Source: Betaproteobacteria bacterium (GTDB lineage: Bacteria > Pseudomonadota > Gammaproteobacteria > Burkholderiales > Rhodocyclaceae). From it: a stretch of DNA of 64,000 bases. Each line of letters begins with the position of its first letter. Position 1 is the stretch's first letter. The stretch is taken from contig VEPL01000025.1 of NCBI GenBank assembly GCA_012026885.1, positions 62,001 through 126,000 on the forward strand. The letters run 5' to 3'. This document shows, piece by piece, positions 28,394 to 37,047 of the stretch. The position numbers and the translations under genes were made by a program. Under the pieces are notes generated by a model, which saw nothing but the letters and a program-made list of their open reading frames with translations, did no database searches and had not been told where the DNA came from.

Positions 28394-28740
28394 GCGACTG
28401 CATCTTCTGCCGCATCGTCGCCGGAACCATCCCGGCGAAGAAGGTCTACGAAGACGGGGATGTCCTCGCCTTCAACGACATCAACCCGGCGCGCCCGGTG
28501 CATGTGCTGGTGATTCCCAAGAAGCACATCACCTCGCTGGCGACGGCTGCACCGGAAGACACGCCGGTCCTCGGGCACATGCTTGCGCTGGCCAACCGGG
28601 TCGCCACCGAGCAGGGCAGCCCGGACGGCTTCCGCGTCATCATCAATACCGGGCGGGTGGGCAACCAGGAAGTGCCGCACCTGCATATCCACATCGTGGG
28701 CGGGCCGGATCCGGTCGGACCCATGCTGAAACGCCTCTAG
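28390..28740 (+). CDS. hinT: HIT-family purine nucleoside phosphoramidase HinT
   Basis: The 116-residue protein has the histidine triad HLHIHIVGG near the C-terminus, and starts from a GTG with the CIFCRIVAGTIPAKKVYED segment typical of HinT. It hydrolyses phosphoramidates of adenosine and acts on side products such as aminoacyl adenylates. It overlaps hisE and precedes tatA by 9 bases, the usual order in betaproteobacteria. Confidence 0.93.
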   Translation: MSDCIFCRIVAGTIPAKKVYEDGDVLAFNDINPARPVHVLVIPKKHITSLATAAPEDTPVLGHMLALANRVATEQGSPDGFRVIINTGRVGNQEVPHLHIHIVGGPDPVGPMLKRL

Positions 28741-28749
28741 GAGACAAAC

Positions 28750-28992
28750 ATGGGCAGCTTTTCCATCTGGCACTGGCTGATCGTCCTCGTCATCGTCATG
28801 CTCATCTTCGGTACCAAGAAGCTGCGCAATGTCGGCCAGGATCTCGGCGGCGCCGTCAAGGGCTTCAAGGACGGCATGAAGGATGCCAATGCCGGCGCCG
28901 GCGAGAAACCGGCGGATAGCCCGGCAGCGCCGGCGCAGCAGGTCGGTGGCCAGACCATCGACGTCGAGGTCAAGGAGAAGACCAAGAGCTGA
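28750..28992 (+). CDS. tatA: Twin-arginine translocase subunit TatA
   Basis: The 80-residue protein has one membrane helix (about 6-24) followed by [20 protein letters not shown] and an amphipathic helix, then a short charged tail. TatA forms the pore-like assembly of the Tat pathway, which exports folded proteins. The start is an ATG after GGAG (28740-28743). tatB begins 71 bases later. Confidence 0.92.
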   Translation: MGSFSIWHWLIVLVIVMLIFGTKKLRNVGQDLGGAVKGFKDGMKDANAGAGEKPADSPAAPAQQVGGQTIDVEVKEKTKS

Positions 28993-29063
28993 AGCCCGGG
29001 AATGCCGGGGCGCAAGTGTCACTGCGGCGCCCCCGATTCCTGATGCTCCGTTCCTGACTGCCC

Positions 29064-29465
29064 ATGTTCGACATCGGCTTTTCTGAACTGCTGGTCATTG
29101 GCGTCGTTGCCCTGATCGTGATCGGCCCCGAGCGGCTGCCGAAGGTCGCGCGCACCCTCGGGCACCTGCTCGGCCGCGCCCAGCGCTACGTCAGCGACGT
29201 CAAGTCCGACATCAACCGCGAAATGCAGCTCGACGAGCTCAAGAAGCTGCAGTCCCAGGTTGCCGAATCGGCCCGCGCCATCGAGAGCGGCGTCCGCCAG
29301 GAATATGAAGCGGCGCGGAGCGCCGTCGAAGTCCCGGCCGCGGCAGCTGCCGGTGAAATTGCCGAGGCAGCGCAGGTGGCGGCCACCGTCCCGGTGACGG
29401 CCTCCGTGCCGGTGGCCGAGGCGGTTACCCTGGGTGCGACCGGCGGCAACAAGGGGTCCGCATGA
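29064..29465 (+). CDS. tatB: Twin-arginine translocase subunit TatB
   Basis: The 133-residue protein begins [20 protein letters not shown], with Glu8 in the helix as in TatB, then [20 protein letters not shown], a long amphipathic helix and an Ala/Val-rich tail. TatB and TatC form the receptor for twin-arginine signal peptides. It overlaps tatC by 4 bases (ATGA). Confidence 0.93.
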   Translation: MFDIGFSELLVIGVVALIVIGPERLPKVARTLGHLLGRAQRYVSDVKSDINREMQLDELKKLQSQVAESARAIESGVRQEYEAARSAVEVPAAAAAGEIAEAAQVAATVPVTASVPVAEAVTLGATGGNKGSA

Positions 29466-30301
29466 GCGACCCGCAGGGCGTCGCGCCCGAAGAATCCTTC
29501 GTCTCACACCTCGTCGAGCTGCGCGACCGGCTGTTGCGCAGCATCATCGCGATTGCCGTCATGCTCGGCGGACTCTGCCTGTGGCCCGGACCCGGGGCGA
29601 TCTACGACCTCCTAGCCGCGCCCCTGACCGCCGCTTTGCCCGAGGGGACCAAGATGGTCGCCATCGGCGTCATCACGCCCTTCATGGTGCCGCTCAAGGT
29701 CACCGCGATGGTCGCCTTCGTCCTGGCGCTGCCCTTCGTTCTTTACCAGGCCTGGGCTTTCGTCGCGCCCGGCCTCTATGCCCATGAAAAGCGGCTGGGC
29801 ATCCCGCTGATCATCTCGAGCACGCTGCTCTTCCTGCTCGGGATGTCCTTCTGCTATTTCTTCGTCTTCGGGCAGGTCTTTGCCTTCATCTCGAGCTTCG
29901 CACCAAAAAGCATTACACCGGCGCCGGACATCGAGGCCTATCTTTCCTTCGTCATCACCATGTTCCTCGCTTTCGGCATTGCCTTCGAGGTGCCGGTGGC
30001 GCTGGTCGTGATGGTCAAGCTCGGCGTGGTGACCGTCGAGAAGCTGAGGGAATGGCGTTCGTACTTCGTCGTCGGCGCTTTCGTCGTCGCGGCGGTGGTG
30101 ACGCCGCCCGACGTCGTGTCGCAACTGGCGTTGGCGATTCCGATGTGCCTGCTCTACGAACTGGGCATCCTCGCGGCCCGTTTCGTTTCGCGTCCGGCCG
30201 GCAAGGACGCGGCTGACGCGGTCGACGTGGCGCCGGGGGCAGAATCCACGCCGGACGGCGATGCCGCCGCGCGTGCGATCCGCGACCTCTCCGGCCACTA
30301 G
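29462..30301 (+). CDS. tatC: Twin-arginine translocase subunit TatC
   Basis: The 279-residue protein has six membrane helices and the TatC N-terminus [20 protein letters not shown], the conserved [20 protein letters not shown] and a late [20 protein letters not shown]. TatC recognises the twin-arginine signal. The C-terminal tail beyond the last helix (about 40 residues, Asp/Ala-rich) is somewhat longer than in many homologues. Confidence 0.95.
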   Translation: MSDPQGVAPEESFVSHLVELRDRLLRSIIAIAVMLGGLCLWPGPGAIYDLLAAPLTAALPEGTKMVAIGVITPFMVPLKVTAMVAFVLALPFVLYQAWAFVAPGLYAHEKRLGIPLIISSTLLFLLGMSFCYFFVFGQVFAFISSFAPKSITPAPDIEAYLSFVITMFLAFGIAFEVPVALVVMVKLGVVTVEKLREWRSYFVVGAFVVAAVVTPPDVVSQLALAIPMCLLYELGILAARFVSRPAGKDAADAVDVAPGAESTPDGDAAARAIRDLSGH

Positions 30302-30314
30302 GCCGGGCAAACGC

Positions 30315-31124
30315 TCAGGCGCCAGCTTTCCTTTCCGGTCCAGGCAGCGTCGCGAAAGTGCGCACCGGTTCCCCTTCGGCGAACCACCACAGGGTGCCCG
30401 GCACCATCGTCGTCCAGGTCTCGTTGTCGGTCAGCGGCAAGGTGGCGATCACCGCGACGCGGTCATCCGGACGCGTGACCTCGCTGAAATCGACCGAGAC
30501 GTCCTGATCGTTCAGGTGCGCTCGCGCGAACGGCGCCTGACGCACGATGTAGGCGAGTTTCGTCGAGGCATGGGCGAACAGCCAGTCGCCGTTGGAGAGC
30601 AGGAAATTGAACTCGCCGTGACCGGCGACGGCCAGGGTTAGTTCATGAACCGCGGCGAACAGCACATCGGTGGCCGGCGCCGTGCTGCCGAAGCGCCGGC
30701 GCAGTTCCTGGAGAATCCAGCAAAAGGCGCGCTCGCTGTCGGTTCGGCCGACCGGCACGAAGCTGCCGTCGCATGCGGGGGCGAAATCGGCGAGGTTGCC
30801 GTTGTGCGCGAAAATCCAGTAGCGGCCCCAGAGCTCGCGCATGAAGGGATGGGTATTCTCGAGCCCGACCGCACCCTGGGTCGCCTTGCGGATGTGGGCG
30901 ACGACATTGGTGGAATGGATCGGATAGCGGCGTACCAGTTCGGCGACCGGTGACGAGCACGAGGGCTGCGGATCGAGGAAGACGCGGGTACCGCGCCCCT
31001 CGAAGAAGGCGATGCCCCAGCCGTCGGAATGGACGTCGGTGGCGCCGCCGCGGGCCTGGAAGCCGGTGAAGGAAAAGCAGATGTCGGTCGGCACGTTGCA
31101 GTTCATGCCGAGCAACTGGCACAT
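30315..31124 (-). CDS. Class II glutamine amidotransferase, YafJ type
   Basis: The 269-residue protein starts MCQLLGMNC, so Cys2 would be the N-terminal nucleophile after Met removal. It continues with GGATDVHSDGWGIAFFEGRG, NVVAHIRKATQGAVGLENTH and WIFAHNGNLADF, which match the N-terminal-nucleophile glutaminase fold. Stand-alone proteins of this type (YafJ-like) have no proven substrate. It is convergent with tatC (13 bases between stops) and lies 3 bases downstream of the serine-protease gene, so the two are probably co-transcribed. Confidence 0.85.
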   Translation of the reverse strand: MCQLLGMNCNVPTDICFSFTGFQARGGATDVHSDGWGIAFFEGRGTRVFLDPQPSCSSPVAELVRRYPIHSTNVVAHIRKATQGAVGLENTHPFMRELWGRYWIFAHNGNLADFAPACDGSFVPVGRTDSERAFCWILQELRRRFGSTAPATDVLFAAVHELTLAVAGHGEFNFLLSNGDWLFAHASTKLAYIVRQAPFARAHLNDQDVSVDFSEVTRPDDRVAVIATLPLTDNETWTTMVPGTLWWFAEGEPVRTFATLPGPERKAGA

Positions 31125-31127
31125 GGC

Positions 31128-32279
31128 TCAGTCCCGCTCGGCGCGCATGGCCGGCCGCTTTCCGATCTTGACGGCCAGGTCGACGACGCCCTTGTCGCGC
31201 CGCAGCTTGAACGGAACGCGCGCGTCAGGCGCGAGCCCGGCGATCAGTTCGAGCATGACCTGAGGATCCTTGACTGTCTTGCCGTCGACCGAGAGCAGGA
31301 CATCGCCGGGCCTGATGCCGGCACTGTCGGCCGGGCTGCCCCTGACGACACCGGCGATCAGGGCGCCGTCCGTATTGGGGAGGCCGAAGGATTCGGCAAG
31401 TTCGCTGGTGATCTCCTGGGCCTCGACGCCGATCCAGCCACGGGTGACCGAGCCGCTGCGGATGATCTGCTCCATGATGTTGCGCGCGCTCGAGACGGGG
31501 ATGGCGAAGCCGATCCCGAGCGAGCCGCCGCTGCGCGAGTAGATGGCAGTATTGATGCCGACCAGGTTGCCTTGGACGTCGATCAGTGCGCCGCCCGAGT
31601 TGCCCGGATTGATGGCGGCGTCCGTCTGGATGAAGTTCTCGAAGGTATTGATGCCCAGGTGCGAGCGGCCGAGTGCCGAGACGATGCCCATGGTGACCGT
31701 CTGGCCGACGCCGAACGGGTTGCCGATGGCGAGCACGACGTCGCCGACGCGCAGGTTCTCCATTTGCCCGAAAGTGATTGCCGGCAGCTTGTCGCCCTGG
31801 ATCTGCAGCACGGCGAGATCGGATTCGGGGTCGCTGCCGATCAGGCGGGCGCGATGGGCGTGGCCGTCGTTCAGGGAAACCTGGATTTCGCTGGCCGACT
31901 CGACGACATGGTAGTTGGTCAGGATGTAGCCGCTGGGGCTGACGATGACACCGGAACCGAGACCTGACGAGCGCTGGGGCCTGTCCTCGCGGTCGCCGAA
32001 AAAGTGCCGGAAAACCGGGTCGTCGAAGAGCGGGTGCTTGGGCTGCCGCGTTTCCTGGGTCGTGTAGATGTGAACGACCGCCGGCAGCGCCGCGCGCGCC
32101 GCTTCGCGGTAGGATACGGGGGCCCGGGCATCATCGTCGCCGGCGGCCGGCGTAGTCTCGCGGACGACGACTGCGCCACGGCGGTCAGGCAGCCACTCGG
32201 GTTTGAGTGTGCCGATGGTGAACAGCGCAGCGACCGCAATGGTCACCGTTTGTGCAAAAATCAGCCACAAGCCGCGCAT
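31128..32279 (-). CDS. HtrA/DegS-type periplasmic serine protease with one PDZ domain
   Basis: The protein has 383 residues from the ATG at 32279 (MRGLWLIFAQTVTIAVAALF). This start leaves a single N-terminal membrane anchor, whereas the longer frame would add 29 residues that overlap the divergent gene. The trypsin-like triad is visible: His in LTNYHVVESAS, Asp in DPESDLAVLQI and Ser in INPGNSGGALIDVQG. One PDZ domain follows (about 275-370, with TRGWIGVEAQEITSELAESF before GVVRGSPADSAGIRPGDVLL). One anchor plus one PDZ is the layout of DegS/AlgW, site-1 proteases of the sigma-E response, so a stress-sensing role is possible. No sigma-E or anti-sigma gene is nearby. Confidence 0.9.
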   Translation of the reverse strand: MRGLWLIFAQTVTIAVAALFTIGTLKPEWLPDRRGAVVVRETTPAAGDDDARAPVSYREAARAALPAVVHIYTTQETRQPKHPLFDDPVFRHFFGDREDRPQRSSGLGSGVIVSPSGYILTNYHVVESASEIQVSLNDGHAHRARLIGSDPESDLAVLQIQGDKLPAITFGQMENLRVGDVVLAIGNPFGVGQTVTMGIVSALGRSHLGINTFENFIQTDAAINPGNSGGALIDVQGNLVGINTAIYSRSGGSLGIGFAIPVSSARNIMEQIIRSGSVTRGWIGVEAQEITSELAESFGLPNTDGALIAGVVRGSPADSAGIRPGDVLLSVDGKTVKDPQVMLELIAGLAPDARVPFKLRRDKGVVDLAVKIGKRPAMRAERD

Positions 32280-32293
32280 GGAAGAATGTCTCG

Positions 32294-33040
32294 ATGAAAC
32301 TTGAAGAACTGGTGGGGTATCTCGATCGCCTGCTCCAGCCGGCGCTGTTCCGGGATTATTGCCCAAACGGCCTGCAGGTGGAAGGACGCCGGGATGTCAC
32401 CCGCATCGTCGCCGGCGTCACCGCCAGCCGCGCCCTGCTCGACGCCGCCGTCGACTGCGGGGCCGCCGCCGTCCTCGTTCATCACGGCTATTTCTGGAAG
32501 GGCGAGGACGGGCGGGTCACCGGCATCCGGCGCGGGCGCCTGCGCACGCTGCTGGCCAACGATATCAGCCTGCTGGCCTATCACCTGCCGCTCGATGCGC
32601 ATCCCGAACTGGGCAACAACGCGCAACTCGCCCTCCGCTTCGGGTTGGTGCCGGAAGGCCGTTTCGGCGAACAGGATATCGCCTGGCTGGGGCGAGCCGC
32701 TTCGGGTACGACGGCCGGCAGCCTGGCGGCGATGGCGCATCTCGTTCTCGGTCGCCAGCCTTTGCTGGTCGGCGATCCGGAACGGCTGCTTGGGCGCATC
32801 GGCTGGTGCACCGGCGGGGCGCAGGGCTATTTCGAGCAGGCCATCGCGCTCGGCGTCGATGCCTTCATCTCGGGCGAGATTTCCGAGCCGACCGTCCACC
32901 TCGCCCGCGAGAGCGGCGTCGCCTACCTCGCCTGCGGCCACCACGCGACCGAGCGCTATGGCGTCGCGGCGCTCGCCGATCATCTCGCGGCGCATTGCGG
33001 CATCGACTGCCGCTTCATCGATATCGACAACCCGGTTTGA
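32294..33040 (+). CDS. NIF3-like dinuclear metal-binding protein (YbgI type)
   Basis: The protein has 248 residues from the ATG at 32294 (MKLEELVGYLDRLLQP). It shows the metal-site patterns LVHHGYFWKGE, YHLPLDAHPELGNN, DAFISGEISEP and CGHHATERYG. NIF3/YbgI proteins bind two metal ions, and their reaction is still unclear; GTP cyclohydrolase-type activity and a part in metal handling have been proposed for some. It is divergent from the protease gene with only 14 bases between the start codons. Confidence 0.9.
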   Translation: MKLEELVGYLDRLLQPALFRDYCPNGLQVEGRRDVTRIVAGVTASRALLDAAVDCGAAAVLVHHGYFWKGEDGRVTGIRRGRLRTLLANDISLLAYHLPLDAHPELGNNAQLALRFGLVPEGRFGEQDIAWLGRAASGTTAGSLAAMAHLVLGRQPLLVGDPERLLGRIGWCTGGAQGYFEQAIALGVDAFISGEISEPTVHLARESGVAYLACGHHATERYGVAALADHLAAHCGIDCRFIDIDNPV

Positions 33041-33052
33041 GGCTGGGGCGCT

Positions 33053-34819
33053 TCAGGCAGCCGTGCGTGCTGCCGCAGGGAGGTTGTAACCCGCTTCGAG
33101 GGTGTGCAGCAGCAGCAGGATTTCCTCGATGACCTCGAGCGGGAAGCCGCCACGCTCGCCGTGTCGCGTTTCGCGCACGAGGCTGCGCAGGTACTCGGCG
33201 CATTCGGGCGTTCCCCAGGTCGCGCTGATGCGGCCGGTGATGTGGGCGTATTCCTCGAGTGACTGGAGGCCGGGCGCGGGGCTGCCGATATCGTCCCACG
33301 GCGCGACGTAAAGATTGAAACGTTCCTTGAGACGGGGCGCGAGACGGGCGTATTCGGCCCGCAGCCTGGCCCGCCGGTAGAGATCGAGGAGCAGCAGCCA
33401 AGGACGCGGATTGTCGGGGGCATGCTCCTCGATGTACTGGGCAAGCGTCTGAGCTGCCGCCTCCGGACGACCGAAGGAGAGCATGATCTCCGCCAGCGCG
33501 ATCGCGCTTTCGTCCTCGTCGAGGATGATTTCGCGGGCCTGCAGGTCGTCGGGGCGGACAGAGGGCTCGCCGGTTGCCGGCGGTGTCGCGACCGTGCCGG
33601 CGGGCGCCGGCATGTTGCTCCGGAGTGCGGCCGGAACGGCCATGGCGAGCGGGATATCCCGCTCGTCGCGGCTACGGTCGCGGCGACCGAGCAGGTAGGC
33701 GATGACGGCCGCGAGTACGCCGCCGGCGAACGCAGCTGTCAGGATCTCCAGCCAGCCGCCGCCGGATGCCGGAGGCGGTGGCGCCGCCGGGGCCGCCAGC
33801 GGGGCGGCGACCGTCGCCGGCTCGGCAGCCTTTTGCGCGGCCTGCAGCTTTTGTTGCAGGGCGATGGACTCGGTCGTCAGCGCCAGGGCCTTGTCGAGTG
33901 CTTCGATCTGCGTGTTGAGCGACTGGATCGTCGCCTCGAGCTTCTGCATGCGTTCGTCGAGTTCGGCGCGGCTGCCCTTGGGCGGTGGAGTTGCGGCGCC
34001 GGCGACGTCGGCTGGCGGCGCGCCGAGCGTAACGCGGTCGGGCCCGGCCGCCTTCGGTTTCGGCGCCGGCGGACGTACCGTGCGGCGGGGTGGCTCGGCG
34101 GGCGCTGCCGGCCGGGCGATGTCACGCGTCGCCTCCGCTTGCTGCTCGGGCAATGCGTCGCGTTCGGCCGCCACGCGCCGGCGCAGGTCTGGGACCGTGA
34201 TCTGTGTGCCCTCGGGGATCGCGGCCTTGCCGGCCAGCTTGGGGTTGGCCCGCTTGAGGGCTGCGAGCATCCGGCGTTGCTGCGCGAGGTCGTCGGGGAC
34301 CAGGGTCTCGGCGATGCCATCGAGCGTTTCGCCCTCGCTGGCGCGCAATTGCTGGCCTGAAGTTGGGCCCTTGCGCACCGCCGTAGCGGAAGCCGTCGCG
34401 GCGCTCGCCACAGGCGGTTCGCCGGATACCGGCCCGGCGCCGACGAAGACGACGGGCTCGGCCGGCATCAGGACATAGTCGCGCTGCAGGTCGGCGCCGC
34501 AGCCGGCCCGCAGCCCGATCAGGAAGATTGGCTCACCGACCGGCTTGCTGCCGGTGATCTGGAGGATATTCCGGTTGCCGCTGCGAACCAGGCGCGTCCG
34601 CGCGGTCGAGATGACGGGCAGGTCGGAGCCGGCCAGCGGCGCCAGGGAGTAGCATAGGGACGCGACTTCCTCGCCCGGCTCGGAAAGGATGGGAACCTCG
34701 GCACGCAGGGGCTCGCCGACCCGCGAGTGCAGGACAATGTCCCCGAAGCCGACGGCGGCGGCAGGGGCTGCCGGCAGAAGCGCGGCGGCGAAGACAATCC
34801 AAGGCTGCCTGATGCTCAC
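33053..34819 (-). CDS. fimV: FimV/HubP-like polar hub protein
   Basis: The 588-residue protein has a signal peptide (1-22), a FimV N-terminal domain (23-125, GFGDIVLHSRVGEPLRAEVP), a LysM-like segment (about 155-212, LRASEGETLDGIAETLV), a Pro-rich linker, a coiled coil (284-332), one membrane helix (356-377), and a cytoplasmic C-terminal part with a TPR-like FimV domain (about 460-560, AIALAEIMLSFGRPEAAAQT). FimV-type proteins bind peptidoglycan, gather polar proteins and support type IV pili and twitching. It is shorter than the 900-plus residues of the Pseudomonas protein, because the acidic spacer is missing. The start is a GTG. Confidence 0.8.
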   Translation of the reverse strand: MSIRQPWIVFAAALLPAAPAAAVGFGDIVLHSRVGEPLRAEVPILSEPGEEVASLCYSLAPLAGSDLPVISTARTRLVRSGNRNILQITGSKPVGEPIFLIGLRAGCGADLQRDYVLMPAEPVVFVGAGPVSGEPPVASAATASATAVRKGPTSGQQLRASEGETLDGIAETLVPDDLAQQRRMLAALKRANPKLAGKAAIPEGTQITVPDLRRRVAAERDALPEQQAEATRDIARPAAPAEPPRRTVRPPAPKPKAAGPDRVTLGAPPADVAGAATPPPKGSRAELDERMQKLEATIQSLNTQIEALDKALALTTESIALQQKLQAAQKAAEPATVAAPLAAPAAPPPPASGGGWLEILTAAFAGGVLAAVIAYLLGRRDRSRDERDIPLAMAVPAALRSNMPAPAGTVATPPATGEPSVRPDDLQAREIILDEDESAIALAEIMLSFGRPEAAAQTLAQYIEEHAPDNPRPWLLLLDLYRRARLRAEYARLAPRLKERFNLYVAPWDDIGSPAPGLQSLEEYAHITGRISATWGTPECAEYLRSLVRETRHGERGGFPLEVIEEILLLLHTLEAGYNLPAAARTAA

Positions 34820-34936
34820 GATTGCTGATTTCCTGTTTCTGGCGAGGTTATTCCGATGTCAATGTTAGCAGTTGGGGGTGCGCTTCGTCAGGAACTATTG
34901 CACACTGGCACCCTTCCGGCTCTCCCTGTCTTTGCC

Positions 34937-35638
34937 ATGACCTACGTTTTCACGCCCTGTCCTGTCGTCGCCTTGCCGGTCGCTGGCAGCGACGCGCGCT
35001 TTCCCGTGCGCCGCATCTTCTGCGTCGGCCGCAATTATGCCGAGCATGCCCGCGAAATGGGCGCGGCCGACCAGGCGGCCGGGCTCGAGCCGCCTTTCTT
35101 CTTCATGAAGCCGGGCGACGCGGTCGTCGGTGGCGACGGCGAACTGGCCGTCGCCTACCCGCCGGCGACGGCCAACCTGCACCACGAGGTCGAGCTGGTC
35201 GTCGCGCTTGCCGGCGGCGGTGCGGATGTTGCGGTCGACGCCGCGCCGGGGCTGATTTTCGGCTACGCCGTCGGTCTCGACCTGACCCGTCGCGACCTGC
35301 AGGCGCGCGCCAAGGAAAAAGGGCATCCGTGGGACATGGGCAAGGGTTTCGACCAGTCGGCGGTGTGCGGCCTCATCCAGCCGGTGACCGCTGTTGGCCA
35401 CCCGGCGAGCGGGGAAATCCGCCTCGAGGTCAATGGCGAGACCCGCCAGCGTGGCGACCTTGCGGACATGATGTGGAAGGTGCCGGCAATCATCGCCAAC
35501 CTGTCGACGCTCGTCGGTCTTGCGCCAGGTGACCTGATCTACACCGGAACGCCGTCCGGTGTCGGCCCGTTGCAACGCGGCGACCGGCTGGCTGGCCGCA
35601 TCGCCGGTGTCGGCACGCTCGCCGCGCGCATCGTCTGA
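34937..35638 (+). CDS. Fumarylacetoacetate hydrolase-family protein
   Basis: The protein has 233 residues from the ATG at 34937. The FAH core shows FCVGRNYAEHAREMG, metal-binding Glu residues in HHEVELVVAL, Asp in GYAVGLDLTRRDLQARAKEK, and the late YTGTPSGVGPL. This size and motif set fit small FAH enzymes such as fumarylpyruvate hydrolase or acylpyruvase, which cleave a C-C bond next to a diketo acid with magnesium. The exact substrate cannot be read. It is divergent from the fimV-like gene (117-base gap) and convergent with paaK. Confidence 0.85.
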   Translation: MTYVFTPCPVVALPVAGSDARFPVRRIFCVGRNYAEHAREMGAADQAAGLEPPFFFMKPGDAVVGGDGELAVAYPPATANLHHEVELVVALAGGGADVAVDAAPGLIFGYAVGLDLTRRDLQARAKEKGHPWDMGKGFDQSAVCGLIQPVTAVGHPASGEIRLEVNGETRQRGDLADMMWKVPAIIANLSTLVGLAPGDLIYTGTPSGVGPLQRGDRLAGRIAGVGTLAARIV

Positions 35639-35651
35639 ACGGCTGGAGGGC

Positions 35652-36947
35652 TTACTGCGGCCGCTTGTCGATGACGCGCTGGGCCTTGCCGATCGAGCGC
35701 TCGATGCCGCCGACCTCGACGATGTCGATCCTGGCCGAAATGCCGATGTAGGACTTGATGTGGTGCTGCAGGTCGAGTGCCACGAATTCCTTTTCCGGGC
35801 CGCTGGCGTACCGGAATTCCGGCTTCAATTCGACGTCGACCGTGATCGCGTCGAGATGGCCGTCGCGCGTCACCTCGATCAGGTAGTGTGGCGACAGCTT
35901 GGGTTGCCGGAGGATCAGTTCCTCGATCTGCGACGGGAAGACATTGACGCCGCGGATGATCAGCATGTCGTCGGAGCGCCCGGTGATCTTGCCGATGCGC
36001 CGCATGCTGCGCGCGGTCGGCGGCAGCAGGCGGGTCAGGTCGCGCGTGCGGTAACGGATCACCGGCATCGCCTGCTTGGTCAGCGATGTGAATACCAGTT
36101 CGCCGTGGCTGCCGTCCGGGAGCACTTCGCCCGTCGCCGGATCGATGATCTCGGGGTAGAAGTGGTCTTCCCAGAGCACGGGGCCGTCCTTGGCCTCGAC
36201 GCATTCGCAGGCGACGCCAGGGCCGATAACTTCCGAGAGGCCATAGACGTCGATCGCGTCGATCCCGAAGGTCGCCTCGATCTCGCCGCGCATGGCATCG
36301 GTCCACGGCTCGGCGCCGTGCATGCCGATGCGTAGCGCCGTGCTGCGCGGATCGATCCCCTGGCGGCGGAATTCGTCGGCGATGTTGAGCATGTACGACG
36401 GCGTCACCAGGATGATGCTCGGCTTGAAGTCGCAGATCAGCTGGACCTGCTTCTCGGTCTGCCCGCCCGACATCGGGATGACCGTGCAGCCCAGGCGTTC
36501 GGCACCGTAGTGGGCCCCCAGGCCGCCGGTGAACAGGCCGTAGCCGTAAGCGACGTGGGCGATGTCGCCGCGCCGCCCGCCGGCGGCATGGATCGAGCGG
36601 GCCATCAGGTCGGACCACATGTCGATGTCGGCCTGCGTGTAGCCGACCACGGTCGGCTTGCCGGTCGTGCCGCTCGAGGCATGGACGCGCACCACCTCCT
36701 CGCGCGGCACGGCGAACATCCCGTACGGGTAGTTCTCGCGCAGGTCCTGCTTGGTGGTGAAGGGGAATTTCGCGAGGTCGGCGAGGGTGCGGAAGTCGTC
36801 CGGATGCACGCCGGCGGCATCGAACCTGGCGCGGGTGTGGGCCACGTTATCGTAGGCGTGGCGGAGCGTCGATTTCAGGCGCTCGGTCTGCAGGGCCGCG
36901 ATCTCGTCGCGGCTGGCGGTCTCGATGGCGTGCAGGCCCGTTGTCAT
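35652..36947 (-). CDS. paaK: Phenylacetate-CoA ligase PaaK
   Basis: The protein has 431 residues from the ATG at 36947, preceded by GGGGAG. The longer frame upstream crosses the MATE gene start. It shows RVHASSGTTGKPTVVGYTQA (AMP-binding loop), AYGYGLFTGGLGAHYGAERL, IDVYGLSEVIGPGVACECVE and the C-terminal TGRSDDMLIIRGVNVFPSQI hinge. It activates phenylacetate to its CoA thioester with ATP. No other paa genes are adjacent, so it may feed an aromatic pathway encoded elsewhere. Other aryl-CoA ligases of this clade are possible. Confidence 0.9.
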   Translation of the reverse strand: MTTGLHAIETASRDEIAALQTERLKSTLRHAYDNVAHTRARFDAAGVHPDDFRTLADLAKFPFTTKQDLRENYPYGMFAVPREEVVRVHASSGTTGKPTVVGYTQADIDMWSDLMARSIHAAGGRRGDIAHVAYGYGLFTGGLGAHYGAERLGCTVIPMSGGQTEKQVQLICDFKPSIILVTPSYMLNIADEFRRQGIDPRSTALRIGMHGAEPWTDAMRGEIEATFGIDAIDVYGLSEVIGPGVACECVEAKDGPVLWEDHFYPEIIDPATGEVLPDGSHGELVFTSLTKQAMPVIRYRTRDLTRLLPPTARSMRRIGKITGRSDDMLIIRGVNVFPSQIEELILRQPKLSPHYLIEVTRDGHLDAITVDVELKPEFRYASGPEKEFVALDLQHHIKSYIGISARIDIVEVGGIERSIGKAQRVIDKRPQ

Positions 36948-37047
36948 CGTCTTCTCCCCCTTGAGCCGGCGATTCTCGGGTGCGTGCGCCCGGCACCGGT
37001 TGAGGCAGATCAATTTCGAGCCTTTTTGCCGGTCGACCGCAACCGCC

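Noticed and set aside
34906-34921. A sigma-54-like TGGCAC ... GC element before the FAH-family gene
   Set aside because: The spacing between GG and GC is right, but the -12 box lacks TT, and the start of transcription would fall about five bases before the ATG, leaving no room for a ribosome site.
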